Below, piece after piece: positions 37,722 to 46,904 of a stretch of DNA of 64,000 nt. Numbering within the stretch: position 1 is the first letter of the stretch; each line of letters opens with the position of its first letter. The notes under the pieces are model-generated. The model had not been told where the DNA came from. It saw only the letters and a list, made by a program, of their open reading frames with translations, and ran no database searches. The stretch spans positions 133,449-197,448 of the forward strand of contig BJOX01000015.1 in the NCBI GenBank assembly GCA_009731375.1, given 5' to 3'. The DNA is from Paulinella micropora (lineage: Eukaryota; Cercozoa; Imbricatea; Euglyphida). Position numbers and translations under genes: made by a program.

Positions 37722-39308
37722 ATGGACCGCGTCTGTACGGAATGCCAGCACGGGCCGTGCCTGCACGAAGAAGCGCTAGCGTGCGTCACGTCTCCCGACG
37801 GGGTAGCCGTGCTGGCGGACCGGGCCGTGCGCAGCCAACAGCTGTCATACTTGTGCTGGAGCGGGGCGCTCCGGGGCGCCTACGCGCCCGTGCTCGGGGC
37901 GCTCGCACGCCAGCGCCCGGGGTCCGTCCGGGCAGTGCTCACACACCTGCGCGCAGAGTTCGCGGTCCGTGCCTCCGGCGCGGGCGGTCCCCCTCACACG
38001 GAACTGCTGTGTGAGAGCTGGTGGTCGCTGTTCCGTGCCCTGTCGCAGGAAGAGCGCTCGGCAGAGGCACTGCGGCCGTTGTGGTCTTTTTTGCAGACAC
38101 CAGGGCTCCAACAGCGGCGGGGCGACGCAGCACGCATAATCAGGTCGTTCTTGTGCGCACGGCGCACCGCCGCCGCGTTGCGTGTGGCCGAGGTCGTGCT
38201 GTCGCCGCCGGCACCAGAGGTCCGCTCTGTTGGCTTCGTTGGCTGGCTCGGCGTCGCCACTGTTCTGTGGCGCGGCCGAACCGACCCCCCGCTCGGGGCG
38301 CTGCTGGGCAGAGTGCTAGACCTTCTGGGGCTGCGCGCTTGCACACGAGAGGGTCCCAGCTTCCAGTGCGCCGTCGCTGCTGTGTCTGCGCTCGACGCCT
38401 GCCTGTTGCAACTAGAACGCGCTGTTGTCCTGGCCGCGCTGGCCGAGGCGTCGGAGTTGCTGCGGTTGTCCGACGAGAACTGGGCCGCGGCCGCCGCCCT
38501 CGTGCGTTCGCCCGTGCTGCTAAACTTCTTCTTGCTGTCCGAGCCGAGGCCAGTGCACCGGCGCCGGACGCAGACGTTACTGGAGCTGGCACTGTGCGGT
38601 GCGTACTCTGTTGAGGGCGGCGACGTGTTGCTTCGGCTAAGGGCCGTGCCGTCGGTGCTGTGCATAGCGGGCCTGCTGGCGACAGTGGGCGCGCCCACCG
38701 CCTGGCTCCAGCGTTGGGACCACGCACTCGGGGAGCCAGACGACTGGCGAACGATCCGGCAAAGGGCCTTCTATGCCAAGGGCTTCCATTCGCCCGTGCC
38801 GCTGCTGAAGTTTCTGCGACGGCTCAGCGTCGATGTCAACCAGAGCTATCTGCGCCTGGCGGAGGAACAAGGTGCGGAAATAGCTAGTGACCGCAAACAT
38901 CACGGGGGCGCGCCCCCGCTGCTCGAACGCCGGAAGGAGGTCAACTGGGCTTACAGGGACGATGCTTGTAGGGGGGGGGGCCAGGACGACCCCGTGACAA
39001 ACGCCGGCAGATTCGTCGGGCTGCTAAGGGCCGTACGGCCGCGGGAGTGGGGCGACGCGGGAGACCTGGCGGGCATTGCCGCCGCGGTATCGGCGCTTGA
39101 CGAGCTGCGCGTGGAATTGGCTGCCCAGCTTACCTTGCTGCAAAGCGAGTGCGACTCTTGTGTGGTGTGCTTGGGTGAGCCCGGCCGCGACGATTGTGCG
39201 GAGCTAGTGCGGCTTATCCCCTGCGGCCACGCGCAGATCTGTGCGGGTTGCGCGGCACAGCTTGTCAACTGTCCGCTCTGCCGCGCCGCCATAGACGCTG
39301 TCATTTGA
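37722..39308 (+). CDS. RING-finger protein, probable E3 ubiquitin ligase
   Basis: 528 aa from the ATG at 37722; the frame is open upstream to 37212 but without an ATG, so the longer version is unlikely. The N-terminus has CTECQHGPCLH, a possible extra metal site. The long middle is helical and Leu/Ala/Arg-rich. The last about 50 residues (DNA about 39154-39300) form a C3HC4 RING: C-x2-C (CVVC), then CGH-x3-C-x2-C and CPLCR, the arrangement of IAP-type C-terminal RINGs. No BIR repeats are seen. Large DNA viruses often use such proteins to redirect host ubiquitination; that role here is inference. High GC, unlike flanking DNA. Confidence 0.75.
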   Translation: MDRVCTECQHGPCLHEEALACVTSPDGVAVLADRAVRSQQLSYLCWSGALRGAYAPVLGALARQRPGSVRAVLTHLRAEFAVRASGAGGPPHTELLCESWWSLFRALSQEERSAEALRPLWSFLQTPGLQQRRGDAARIIRSFLCARRTAAALRVAEVVLSPPAPEVRSVGFVGWLGVATVLWRGRTDPPLGALLGRVLDLLGLRACTREGPSFQCAVAAVSALDACLLQLERAVVLAALAEASELLRLSDENWAAAAALVRSPVLLNFFLLSEPRPVHRRRTQTLLELALCGAYSVEGGDVLLRLRAVPSVLCIAGLLATVGAPTAWLQRWDHALGEPDDWRTIRQRAFYAKGFHSPVPLLKFLRRLSVDVNQSYLRLAEEQGAEIASDRKHHGGAPPLLERRKEVNWAYRDDACRGGGQDDPVTNAGRFVGLLRAVRPREWGDAGDLAGIAAAVSALDELRVELAAQLTLLQSECDSCVVCLGEPGRDDCAELVRLIPCGHAQICAGCAAQLVNCPLCRAAIDAVI

Positions 39309-39593
39309 AAACCCCCCCCCCCCCCCCCCCAAAGAAAAAGGACACGGGAATGTGCGGGGTGGGGAAAAGGGCGCGAAAGAGAGATAGGCAGAAAACGAGC
39401 GAGGGGAGGGGAAATGAGAGAGAGAGAGAGAGAAGAGCAACGGGGGGCGGCGGGGGGGGGGGGGGGGGGAGGAAGGGATAATGGAGGTTACGGGAGCGCG
39501 GGGGATATGTGGAGAGATTACGAGTGTTTCCAGGGTCTTTCAAAAAAGACGAAAATCTTAGCTGCCTGACGAGATTGCTTGCCGCTCCCGCGC
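39309..39593 (+). other. spacer with C-run, GA and G-run
   Basis: About 285 bp between genes: C-run right after the stop, a GA-rich tract (39416-39433) and a G-run (39440-39470). No ORF of interest. Confidence 0.7.
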
Positions 39594-40412
39594 ATGAGCG
39601 ATCCAGAGTACCTAGCGCTGACCTACCTCAAGCTCCTGCGCCCTGCGCCCGTGCTCTACGTGCAGGGAGGGGTTAAGGGGTTGTCTGACTACTGCAAGGA
39701 CGGGAGCAAGCAGGCGGCGCTGCAGGCGCAGGTCATCAGCCGGCCGCTAGAGTTTCTGCCGCGGCTGAACGCGGCCACCGAGTCTTCTAACCTGCGCGTT
39801 TCGTTATTGGACTGGTTTTCTTGCAAGCGAGGCAAGGAGTGCCTGGCATACTCGCAGCCGCTGAGCCAGAGGCCCGCTGGTGTCGACCCCCGGACAAAAA
39901 CGGCCATTCCTCGCAGGCCGGGCCCGCTGTTGATGCAGTTGTCGGCCGAAGAACTCTGGATCTACAACTACTACGAGACATTCATGCTCAGGCCAGGAGC
40001 CAACGAAGATAACTTTTTAAAGTACATGCGCGCGCAGGCAAACGAAGACGATACACACAGGTTTATGAAGATGGCCGCGGAGAGCTACAACCTCTTGCGG
40101 GGCATAACGTCGGACCGCCTGTGCGTGCTGTGCTACCGCGACGTGTCCTGCAAGTGGATAGAATTGTGCCGCCAAGGCCGGGCCCAGGCCGAGCAGGGCG
40201 TGCTGCTGCAGCGATCGGTCATGGCGCAATCCCCGGCTGGTGCGTTCGAGTATTGTCACTGGGCCCTGCAGCCCCTGCCTGAATCGGTTCCGACTGGATT
40301 TTGCCAGCCGGTCCCCAAGCCGTGGCTCCACAAGCTGCGCTGGCGCTGGCGAGAAGTTGGCGGGGTCCAGCACCTGTTTCTGGACCAGTCCGAGATTCTG
40401 ACGACGCAGTAA
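39594..40412 (+). CDS. unrecognised protein of the virus-like block
   Basis: 272 aa from the ATG at 39594 (MSDPEYLALTYL). No signal peptide or membrane helix. The middle has ELWIYNYYETFML. A cysteine cluster, RLCVLCYRDVSCKWIELCR (about residues 178-196), could bind metal. The C-terminus is Trp-rich (WLHKLRWRWREVGG). The overall texture (compact, intronless, AATAAA at 40414 immediately after the stop) supports a real gene. I could not place it in a family. Confidence 0.6.
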   Translation: MSDPEYLALTYLKLLRPAPVLYVQGGVKGLSDYCKDGSKQAALQAQVISRPLEFLPRLNAATESSNLRVSLLDWFSCKRGKECLAYSQPLSQRPAGVDPRTKTAIPRRPGPLLMQLSAEELWIYNYYETFMLRPGANEDNFLKYMRAQANEDDTHRFMKMAAESYNLLRGITSDRLCVLCYRDVSCKWIELCRQGRAQAEQGVLLQRSVMAQSPAGAFEYCHWALQPLPESVPTGFCQPVPKPWLHKLRWRWREVGGVQHLFLDQSEILTTQ

Positions 40413-40727
40413 CAATAAAACACTGAATTTTTTTAACAACAACAAAAAAAAGGTGCCGGCGGCAAAGAAGAAGAACAAAAAAAAAGCGGGCTGATTCTTC
40501 TCCGACCGGTTTTTTGTCCTCCCTCCAAAACTTAAAAGCATTTCAAAAAAGCAGGGCGCCTGGGGGGGGGGCCTGCCGAGAGAAATGTGGGGGGGGGGAC
40601 GAAATAAATAATCAGGGGCAGCCAAAGAAAAGGGGGAGGGGGAGGAAAGGCGGCGGCAGCGGTGTGGGGGAGGGGAGAGTGTGGCCGAAGGGAGAAAAAA
40701 GGGTCCGCAAAAAAAGTCGTTTTGTGT
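40413..40727 (+). other. spacer with poly-A and poly-G runs
   Basis: Contains AATAAA just after the upstream stop and several A and G homopolymers. No gene. Confidence 0.7.
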
Positions 40728-42050
40728 ATGATCAACGCGGCCTGGAACAAGTACCGCACGGGCGAGATCAGGCGCGCGTTGCGGGAGGTCGTGGTGCAAG
40801 AGCTGCCCCCGCCCCCGCGGCCAAACGCCGGTCTGTTCGCTCTGCGGAACGTACAGACCATGTTGTTGCCACAAGCGTTGCTAGAGGCCGTGGATCACAC
40901 GTTTACGCTCCGCATTACGTACGTGGAATGGGGCGGTGGTGCGGATGGCGGCGACAAGCCCGTCGGTTTCTGCGGGAACCTGGATATCTTGCAAACACTG
41001 AAGCACGTGCAGATCCAAGTGGCCGCGGACCGGCTGCGGGACATGGAGGTGCTGCCGCTCGACCGGACGTTGCCCTCCCAGTTTACCACACGCAACAGCG
41101 TCGCGCTGGAGCTCGTCGCGGAGAACAAGAACCGCCACGCGCCGGCGTGCGAGGAATTGCGCGCGGCGTCAGACGCCGCGCGCCCGCCCCGGCTCGACGA
41201 CTCGGAGTGGCGGCGTTTGCTACGAGAGCGCGAGCCGGAACTTTACGCGCGCGTGCTGCGCTCCTTGTCGCTGGCGCCCGACGACGACCTGCACGTGGAC
41301 CCCGCGTCCGGCGGCGAGGCGGGGCTGTTCTGCGACGAACAGCTCGAGGCGCTGCTAGCGGCGCTGGGCGTGCGGCCCGTACATTTGGAGGAACTGCGCA
41401 CGGCCGCGGGGCGGCCGGCTGTCTTGGCGCCTGGCCTGGCCAGGACAGTGCTGGCGTACCTGCTGCCGGGCGAATCGCTGCACTTGAGATGTTGGGCTAC
41501 CAAGGGCTCGGCCGTCATGAACGGGCTTTTCAAGAAGGGCCTGGTCACGCCGAGGCTGGAGTCCAAGGTGCGTTTGGCAGCCCCGGTTGGCTACGAGGTG
41601 TGGGCCTGCTGCCCGACCGGAGTTTTCGACGTGGAAGACAGCGGTAAGGTGGTAGTGGCCCGGCCGTGGCACTGCACCGCGTGTCTGCGCTGCACGACCG
41701 GCCGGGCCGTCACGGTCGAGACGCCTGCGGACGCGGCGGCCGCGCCGGACTGGCTGGTGGAGGTCGAGAGCTACGGAGCGGAAACCCCCAGACAATTGCT
41801 CGAGCAGTGCTTTGATTGTTTGCGCGAGATGAGGCGGGCAAGGCCGGGCCCCGCCGCCGCCTTACACGATTCCTCTTCCTCCTCCTCCTCCCCAGCGTAC
41901 GATCCGTCGTCACCCGCAACGGTGCCTGTTTCGCCCTCGTACCAACCGTCATCACCCGCAACAATGCCTGTTTCGCCCTCGTACCAACCGTCATCACCCG
42001 CAACAATGCCTGTTTCGCCTTCAACCGCACCGGCTTCGCCGTCCCCTTAA
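40728..42050 (+). CDS. RNA polymerase Rpb3/AC40-like subunit with CTD-like tail
   Basis: 440 aa from the ATG at 40728 (MINAAWNKYRTG). It resembles the alpha-like D-family subunits that assemble the polymerase (Rpb3 of Pol II, AC40/RPAC1 of Pol I/III). Evidence in order: ADRLRDMEVLPLD where the family has HRLGLIPL; LPGESLHLRCWATKGSAV where it has L.pGq.i.l...a.KG; CPTGVFDVEDSGKVVVARP, close to the AC40 region before the final beta strands; and EVESYGAETPRQLLEQCFD, equivalent to the C-terminal VEStG..pe.l...a. The family normally ends soon after. Here the protein continues with a Ser-rich linker and a 14-residue repeat YQPSSPATMPVSPS, about three copies (first diverged), each two degenerate YSPTSPS-like heptads. 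The DNA repeat is 42 bp. Such a tail on this subunit is unusual. It may instead be a diverged paralogue no longer in the enzyme. Confidence 0.62.
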   Translation: MINAAWNKYRTGEIRRALREVVVQELPPPPRPNAGLFALRNVQTMLLPQALLEAVDHTFTLRITYVEWGGGADGGDKPVGFCGNLDILQTLKHVQIQVAADRLRDMEVLPLDRTLPSQFTTRNSVALELVAENKNRHAPACEELRAASDAARPPRLDDSEWRRLLREREPELYARVLRSLSLAPDDDLHVDPASGGEAGLFCDEQLEALLAALGVRPVHLEELRTAAGRPAVLAPGLARTVLAYLLPGESLHLRCWATKGSAVMNGLFKKGLVTPRLESKVRLAAPVGYEVWACCPTGVFDVEDSGKVVVARPWHCTACLRCTTGRAVTVETPADAAAAPDWLVEVESYGAETPRQLLEQCFDCLREMRRARPGPAAALHDSSSSSSSPAYDPSSPATVPVSPSYQPSSPATMPVSPSYQPSSPATMPVSPSTAPASPSP

Positions 42051-42507
42051 AAAAACTCCGTGGCTAACGTTACCGCACGTATTTTCCTGTTCCCGCCCCC
42101 TTGCCACTCCCCCTCCTCCCCCCCTTTTTCAAAGTTACATTAAAAAAAAACTTTCTTGGCGCGGCCCCCACCCCAACCCTACCAAGATTTCCAAACAAAA
42201 TCTACAACAATAACGTTGGGCGCACTTGTTGGGCGAAAAAAAAGAACCCCCGGTTCCCCCACCTCACACCCTAGGCTGGGCCAGCGGCCCCCCCCCTCTC
42301 ACACCCTAGGCTGGGCCAGCGGGCCCCGCCCCATACTCCCTCGTTCTCTTTTTTTGTAAAAACATGTCCCCTGTCTTTTTGGTAATTTCTTTTCTTTCTC
42401 GTACCTTTTTTGTTTGTACAGCGCTTCCCTTTTTTTGGTGGGCGGATCCTTTTTCCTAGCGCCCCAAGCGGAGCGGGAGGAGGGGGGGAGAGTAGTACGT
42501 TCCTTGC
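42051..42507 (+). other. spacer with a tandem 24-bp duplication
   Basis: CACACCCTAGGCTGGGCCAG occurs twice (about 42266-42285 and 42300-42319). T- and A-rich runs precede the next gene. No ORF of interest. Confidence 0.7.
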
Positions 42508-44682
42508 ATGTCTTCTTCTTCTTCTCCCAAACGGCGCCGCTTGGAAGCGCTGGCCGCGCGCGGTGGCTGTGCTCTTACGGCGTTCTTTCCGCACTGGGCC
42601 TCTTGGCTCACTCTGCGGGATCAGCTGGCGCTCTTGCGCCTTTCTTCGCAGTGGAGGTCTCGAGTTTTGCCGTCCGTGCAGCCGCAGCTGTTCCTGCGCC
42701 GGGCGCTGACCAAGTGCTACCCCGACGCAGACATTGACCCGTGCCACGTGGCCAGCGCGCGCCGCGCAGACTGCCTCTACCAGCCGACCACGACACTCAA
42801 GCTCTCGTACTGCCGGGAACAGCCCGGCCCCGACAGTCTGCAGCCGCACAGGCTCGAGCTCCTCCGCTTGGCCCTGCACTACTACACCCGCGTGACGGAG
42901 CTGGACCTCACGTGTGACGCGGCCGCCGCGGGGGGCCTGTTGGCCTTGTGGCACGGGCGCGACGGCCTGCGCACGGTTAGCCTGCGGCTCTACGACGGTT
43001 ACGACTACGACGAACAAGACCGCCGCCTCGACTACGAGCTGTTGGTGCGGCCCGCGCTAACCTGTCTTTTGCCCAAGGTACAGGAGCTGAGCCTGGACTC
43101 GGTGCACTTGGGGGCGAACGGCCTGGGCGAGCTGTTCCCCGGTGGCTGTGCGCTGGCTCGTCTGTCGCTGCGGAGCTGCAAAAGTTGCGTGCTGTTCGGC
43201 CCGGGCTTCGAGCGGCTGGCCCCGACGCTCGAGGAGCTCCAGCTCTACGAGCCCGACGGCGCCGACGCCGTGCCGCTGCCGGTCACTACGGGCTCGACTA
43301 CCTGGCCCCGGCTGCACACCATAGCAGTGCACGGCGCGTTGACCCCGCAGGAGCTGGTGGACGGCCTGGCGCGGTCCGGCCAGGGCCTGCAGTGGGACCC
43401 GGCGTGCACCCCGGCGCTGCGGCACTACGAGCTGACGGTGGGCAAGCGCGCCGAGGCCGAGTACGTGCTGGCCGGCCGGGAGGCGGCGGGCGAGTGGGAG
43501 GGCGGGCTGCTGGAGCGTCTGCGGCTGGCGCTGTGCCCCCGCCACCAAGCGCCCGCGTTCTTGCAGCTTAGGCTGCTGTGTGTGGACCCCGCTGTCGCGA
43601 CTGTGACGGACCTGCGCGCGCTGCAACAGCTGGCCCCGTGCAAAATGACCATCGTAGACCGCGGCCCGCCGCCGCAGGCGTTCGGCCAGCACCCGGCCGG
43701 CGACCTGCTGGCGCACTGCCTAAACTCCGACGGGCCGCGGCAGCTGGGCGTGCTGCTGGGCCTGCGGAGCCTGGCGCTTGCACACTCCGCCGACGACGAG
43801 CGGGCGCGGCTCCGCGCCTGGTCCGCGTCCTTGCGGCGCGTGTTCTCGAAGGTCGTCACACAGTCTAGCCGCAAGGTCTGGTTCCGCTCTTTTGCCTTGG
43901 CCGGCTACCTGCCCGAAGAGCCGCGCTTCGACCTGCGAGAGCTGCTGGAGGTGCAGCGCAGCTGTTGGCACGGCCTGTGCTCGCTGGCGTCACCCGTCCA
44001 CTGTGCGCAGCTGTGGCTGCTGGACGGCGAGGGTACAGCGCCGCCGATGCCGTCGGTGGCGCTGCCGGCGGCGGCGCGCGGCAAGTTCTCGCTGGTGCGG
44101 CGCTTCCGGTCGCCGCGCGGCGAGCTGGCGTACGCGGTGCGGGAAATGGAGCTGTACCTGACACCGTACGAGGTCGCCCTGCTCAGGGGCCGGGGCAGCT
44201 GGGCCGAGAAGTCCGGGCTGGTGTCGCGCGCTCTTTGGACGTGGCTCGTCTGCTCGGGGCTGCTGCCCGGCGCCCCAGTGGGTGAGCCCCTGGCGCTGCT
44301 GAACGGGCGGCGCGGCGACCAGTTGCGGTGGCCGTACGCCATGCCCTGGTTTGCCAGGGCCGAGGAACGGCGCCTGCTGCTGAACTACGCGGCGATGATC
44401 TGGACAGTGCTGAGAGCCGTCGCGCGCACGGGGGAACAGGTCCGTGGCCAAGACATGCGCTTGCTGGAGCTGTGGCGGGTGCTAGACCGGCTGAAGCGCG
44501 AGCGGGCGTATTTGTGGGGCTACGTGCTGCAAGACAACAAGCGGCGCCTGCTGACGCAGCGGCTGGTAACGCAGCTGCCAGCCCTGCTGGACACGGCACT
44601 GTCGCGGGCCTACGACGAGGCCAGCTGGCTGGAAATGCACACGCGCATCTGGTGCCCGCTGAAGAAGGCGCTCGCGGCTTGA
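42508..44682 (+). CDS. F-box/leucine-rich-repeat-like protein
   Basis: 724 aa from the ATG at 42508. A basic, NLS-like start (SPKRRRLEAL) precedes an F-box-like helix set (FFPHWASWLTLRDQLALLRL then SSQWRSRV). Then come LRR-like segments (VTELDLTCD, LRTVSLRLYDGYD, VQELSLDSVHLG, LARLSLRSCKSC, LEELQLYEPDG) over about residues 125-260. The C-terminal 450 residues are globular and unrecognised. F-box proteins link substrates to SCF ubiquitin ligases; with the RING protein 3 kb away this suggests control of host protein turnover, which is inference. Very high GC. Confidence 0.55.
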   Translation: MSSSSSPKRRRLEALAARGGCALTAFFPHWASWLTLRDQLALLRLSSQWRSRVLPSVQPQLFLRRALTKCYPDADIDPCHVASARRADCLYQPTTTLKLSYCREQPGPDSLQPHRLELLRLALHYYTRVTELDLTCDAAAAGGLLALWHGRDGLRTVSLRLYDGYDYDEQDRRLDYELLVRPALTCLLPKVQELSLDSVHLGANGLGELFPGGCALARLSLRSCKSCVLFGPGFERLAPTLEELQLYEPDGADAVPLPVTTGSTTWPRLHTIAVHGALTPQELVDGLARSGQGLQWDPACTPALRHYELTVGKRAEAEYVLAGREAAGEWEGGLLERLRLALCPRHQAPAFLQLRLLCVDPAVATVTDLRALQQLAPCKMTIVDRGPPPQAFGQHPAGDLLAHCLNSDGPRQLGVLLGLRSLALAHSADDERARLRAWSASLRRVFSKVVTQSSRKVWFRSFALAGYLPEEPRFDLRELLEVQRSCWHGLCSLASPVHCAQLWLLDGEGTAPPMPSVALPAAARGKFSLVRRFRSPRGELAYAVREMELYLTPYEVALLRGRGSWAEKSGLVSRALWTWLVCSGLLPGAPVGEPLALLNGRRGDQLRWPYAMPWFARAEERRLLLNYAAMIWTVLRAVARTGEQVRGQDMRLLELWRVLDRLKRERAYLWGYVLQDNKRRLLTQRLVTQLPALLDTALSRAYDEASWLEMHTRIWCPLKKALAA

Positions 44683-45000
44683 CCTGGGGTTAACCAAAGT
44701 ACGGGCTGGTAAGAAAAAAAAACTCGGCAAACAATATATACAACCCAAGATGTGCACAGTTCTTTTTTTTTTATTTCGTAGGTTGCCTTTTTTTTTGTTG
44801 TTGTCAACTCCCGTTGCTACTAAAATTTGCTTTTTTGTCATCTGGTTGGGGGGGGAGGAGGGACGGGGGGGTGGGGCACCGGTAGAGAGGAAGGTGGGAG
44901 AAGGGAGAGAGGGAGGGGAGGGGGTTGTCCGCGGCGTTACCTTCCTCTAGTAGTCCCTTTGGCTGAATTCTTTTTAAAAGGCATACAAAGAAAAGAAGCC
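44683..45000 (+). other. spacer with G-runs and AT-rich promoter-like segment
   Basis: A T-rich then G-rich spacer; CTTTTTAAAAGGCATAC lies about 15-30 bp before the next ATG. Confidence 0.6.
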
Positions 45001-45756
45001 ATGGGAACTGTACAGGGCATTGCTGATGACATAGAAGTAGGTGAGGTCTATTGCCTAGAGGCAGTTAATCAAGACTTTAAGAAGCAGATATTTAGCCAGA
45101 CGCTGCAATTTCTGGTTAACAATGTAAATTTGCTCAGGACGAAGAAGCCCTCCGAATTAGTGCAACTATCGGAACGGATCGACCGTTTGCTCGGGAAACA
45201 ACAAGCCGCCGGATTCTTGGCAAAGATTAAAGATCTATTTCAGAATGACAAAGCAATTTTCGAGCAACAGATCCGAAAATTGCTTGGGAATGACGAAGCG
45301 CAACAACAGACCCCGACAGTTGCCAACAAACCAGAGGCCTGGCGAGTTGATGTTAAGAGCACGGCGGATTCCGAGAAATGCAAAACCTGTCTCCGCGAAT
45401 TCAAAATATTTGGATCACTCCCAGACCCAAACAACAAGTCCGAAGCTGGGAAATGTAAAACCTTTGTTGCCACAAACAAAGACCGACGTTCGTTCGCGGT
45501 TTTCAAATTTCAAGAACAACGCAGAAAACGACGTATTGTGCTCCGAATCATCCACTTGCATGTCGAGAATGCCTTTTTGGAGACTGACGAAGACAAGTTT
45601 CGTTGTTATTTATCTCTCTGGTACACCATCAGACAATGGATGAATCAACAGAGACGGTTGGGGGCACGTAAAATCTACGGCGTAAAATTTGCCTGGGACG
45701 GTGACAAGGCGACACTATTTGTACTGAAGGATAAATTTCGGGTTGAGATTGAATAA
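45001..45756 (+). CDS. paralogue family member 1 (unrecognised)
   Basis: 251 aa from the ATG at 45001. One of four related genes at 45.0-49.2 kb. Shared features: an N-terminal V-[YLV]-C-[LV] segment (EVYCLEA); a central C-x2-C or CL.EL segment; then a conserved core FVATNKDRRSFAVFKFQ, IIHLHVENAFL and YLSLWYTIRQW. The core's beta-strand, HLH(V/L)(E/D)N and LW pattern is the family mark. This copy has an extra Cys set (EKCKTCLREF). No known domain recognised; an acetyltransferase-like fold is only a guess. Lower GC than the preceding four genes. Confidence 0.65.
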   Translation: MGTVQGIADDIEVGEVYCLEAVNQDFKKQIFSQTLQFLVNNVNLLRTKKPSELVQLSERIDRLLGKQQAAGFLAKIKDLFQNDKAIFEQQIRKLLGNDEAQQQTPTVANKPEAWRVDVKSTADSEKCKTCLREFKIFGSLPDPNNKSEAGKCKTFVATNKDRRSFAVFKFQEQRRKRRIVLRIIHLHVENAFLETDEDKFRCYLSLWYTIRQWMNQQRRLGARKIYGVKFAWDGDKATLFVLKDKFRVEIE

Positions 45757-46022
45757 TCTTAACAACGAGGTGGCTGCGAAGGAGACCAGGGAGGAGAAGC
45801 AGGGGGGGGGGAGGCTTTTGAAACGCATGCCAAAAAAAGAACGTAGCCACTTGGAGCAGGGAGGGAGGAGCAAAAACGACAAGAAATTTGGCGGCCAGAA
45901 AACGATATTTTGGATCTGCACACGCGAAAACAAAGGACAAAAAAGCAGTATAATAATTAGCGTCTTCTCTGTGTAATAAACTCAAAGAAGAAGCCTGGAC
46001 CCCACCCCTTCCTTTTAAAAAA
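45757..46022 (+). other. spacer between paralogues
   Basis: G-run near 45803, AATAAA at about 45975, then an AT-rich stretch (CCTTTTAAAAAA) immediately before the next ATG. Confidence 0.6.
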
Positions 46023-46817
46023 ATGGGCAATACACCAAATACACAAGGGCAAAAAGTCCTGTGTTTGGCTAAAGCGCAAAAGCAACCGTGGTTTCTGGAA
46101 ATCCTAGACCAAACCGCCTGGACATTAGCTACAAATTCTGATGGGCCTGCTCAGGCCTCTGCTGATGGCGCCACAACACAGAAAGATTCATGGCAAAAGA
46201 AACTGCAAAAGACAGTGCAAAGTGGCAACTGTCTGGAAAAACTCCTCGACGAATCGAGTGTTCTAAGTCAACCTCAAAAAGAAATTATCAAGAACAAGCT
46301 CAAACTTCTCCGGATTTCCCCAGCAAGGGAGAAATGGCAGGTCACGCGCGGTAGCGCTCCCCGAAATATCAATGTACTGATTTGTTTTGAGGAACTAGAA
46401 TTGTACCTACTCGAAACACAGAACAACACGCCATGTTCGACCTACATTGCAACCAACCGAACCAGAGATTCATTTGCGGCTTTCCAGCTTACAAGCAAAA
46501 ACGACAAACGATGCGTCGCAGAAATCAAGCACGTGCATCTCGACAACATGTACCTGCGGGATGAGGGAACCGAATTCGGCGGTCTTTTGGAACTCTGGCA
46601 GTCAATTGCAGGGTGGTCTGCGCCAAAGAATCGAGTAGTTGTGGATGTCATAGCTCCGATGGTGTCGAAGGAAGTCTTAGCAAAAGCCAGACAAACGCTG
46701 CAGCCGGAGCAGCAGGTTATTCAACAATCGCCAAAAGCAACCGAACCAAAGACGGGCATGAACAGGGGAAGACCCCCGCCACCTCCATTGCCCAGAAAAC
46801 CCAGACCCTCCCAATAG
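46023..46817 (+). CDS. paralogue family member 2 (unrecognised)
   Basis: 264 aa from the ATG at 46023 (MGNTPNTQG). Shared marks: VLCLAKA near the N-terminus, ICFEELELYL, TYIATNRTRDSFAAFQL, EIKHVHLDNMYL, LLELWQSIAGW. A Pro-rich end, RGRPPPPPLPRKPRPSQ, looks like an SH3-binding type tail and is unique to this copy. AATAAA lies near 46878. Confidence 0.65.
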   Translation: MGNTPNTQGQKVLCLAKAQKQPWFLEILDQTAWTLATNSDGPAQASADGATTQKDSWQKKLQKTVQSGNCLEKLLDESSVLSQPQKEIIKNKLKLLRISPAREKWQVTRGSAPRNINVLICFEELELYLLETQNNTPCSTYIATNRTRDSFAAFQLTSKNDKRCVAEIKHVHLDNMYLRDEGTEFGGLLELWQSIAGWSAPKNRVVVDVIAPMVSKEVLAKARQTLQPEQQVIQQSPKATEPKTGMNRGRPPPPPLPRKPRPSQ

Positions 46818-46904
46818 CACAGAAAATCTCCCCCAAAAAGAACAGGCACGACCAAAAAAACCAGGGCGCCCAGCACGAATAAAGAACAGATTTTTAATTA
46901 ATTC

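Noticed and set aside
37712-44690. Arg/Ala/Gly-rich open frames overlapping the GC-rich genes in other frames
   Set aside because: High GC removes stop codons; these frames lack domain signatures, while the chosen frames have RING, polymerase-subunit and LRR-like features.
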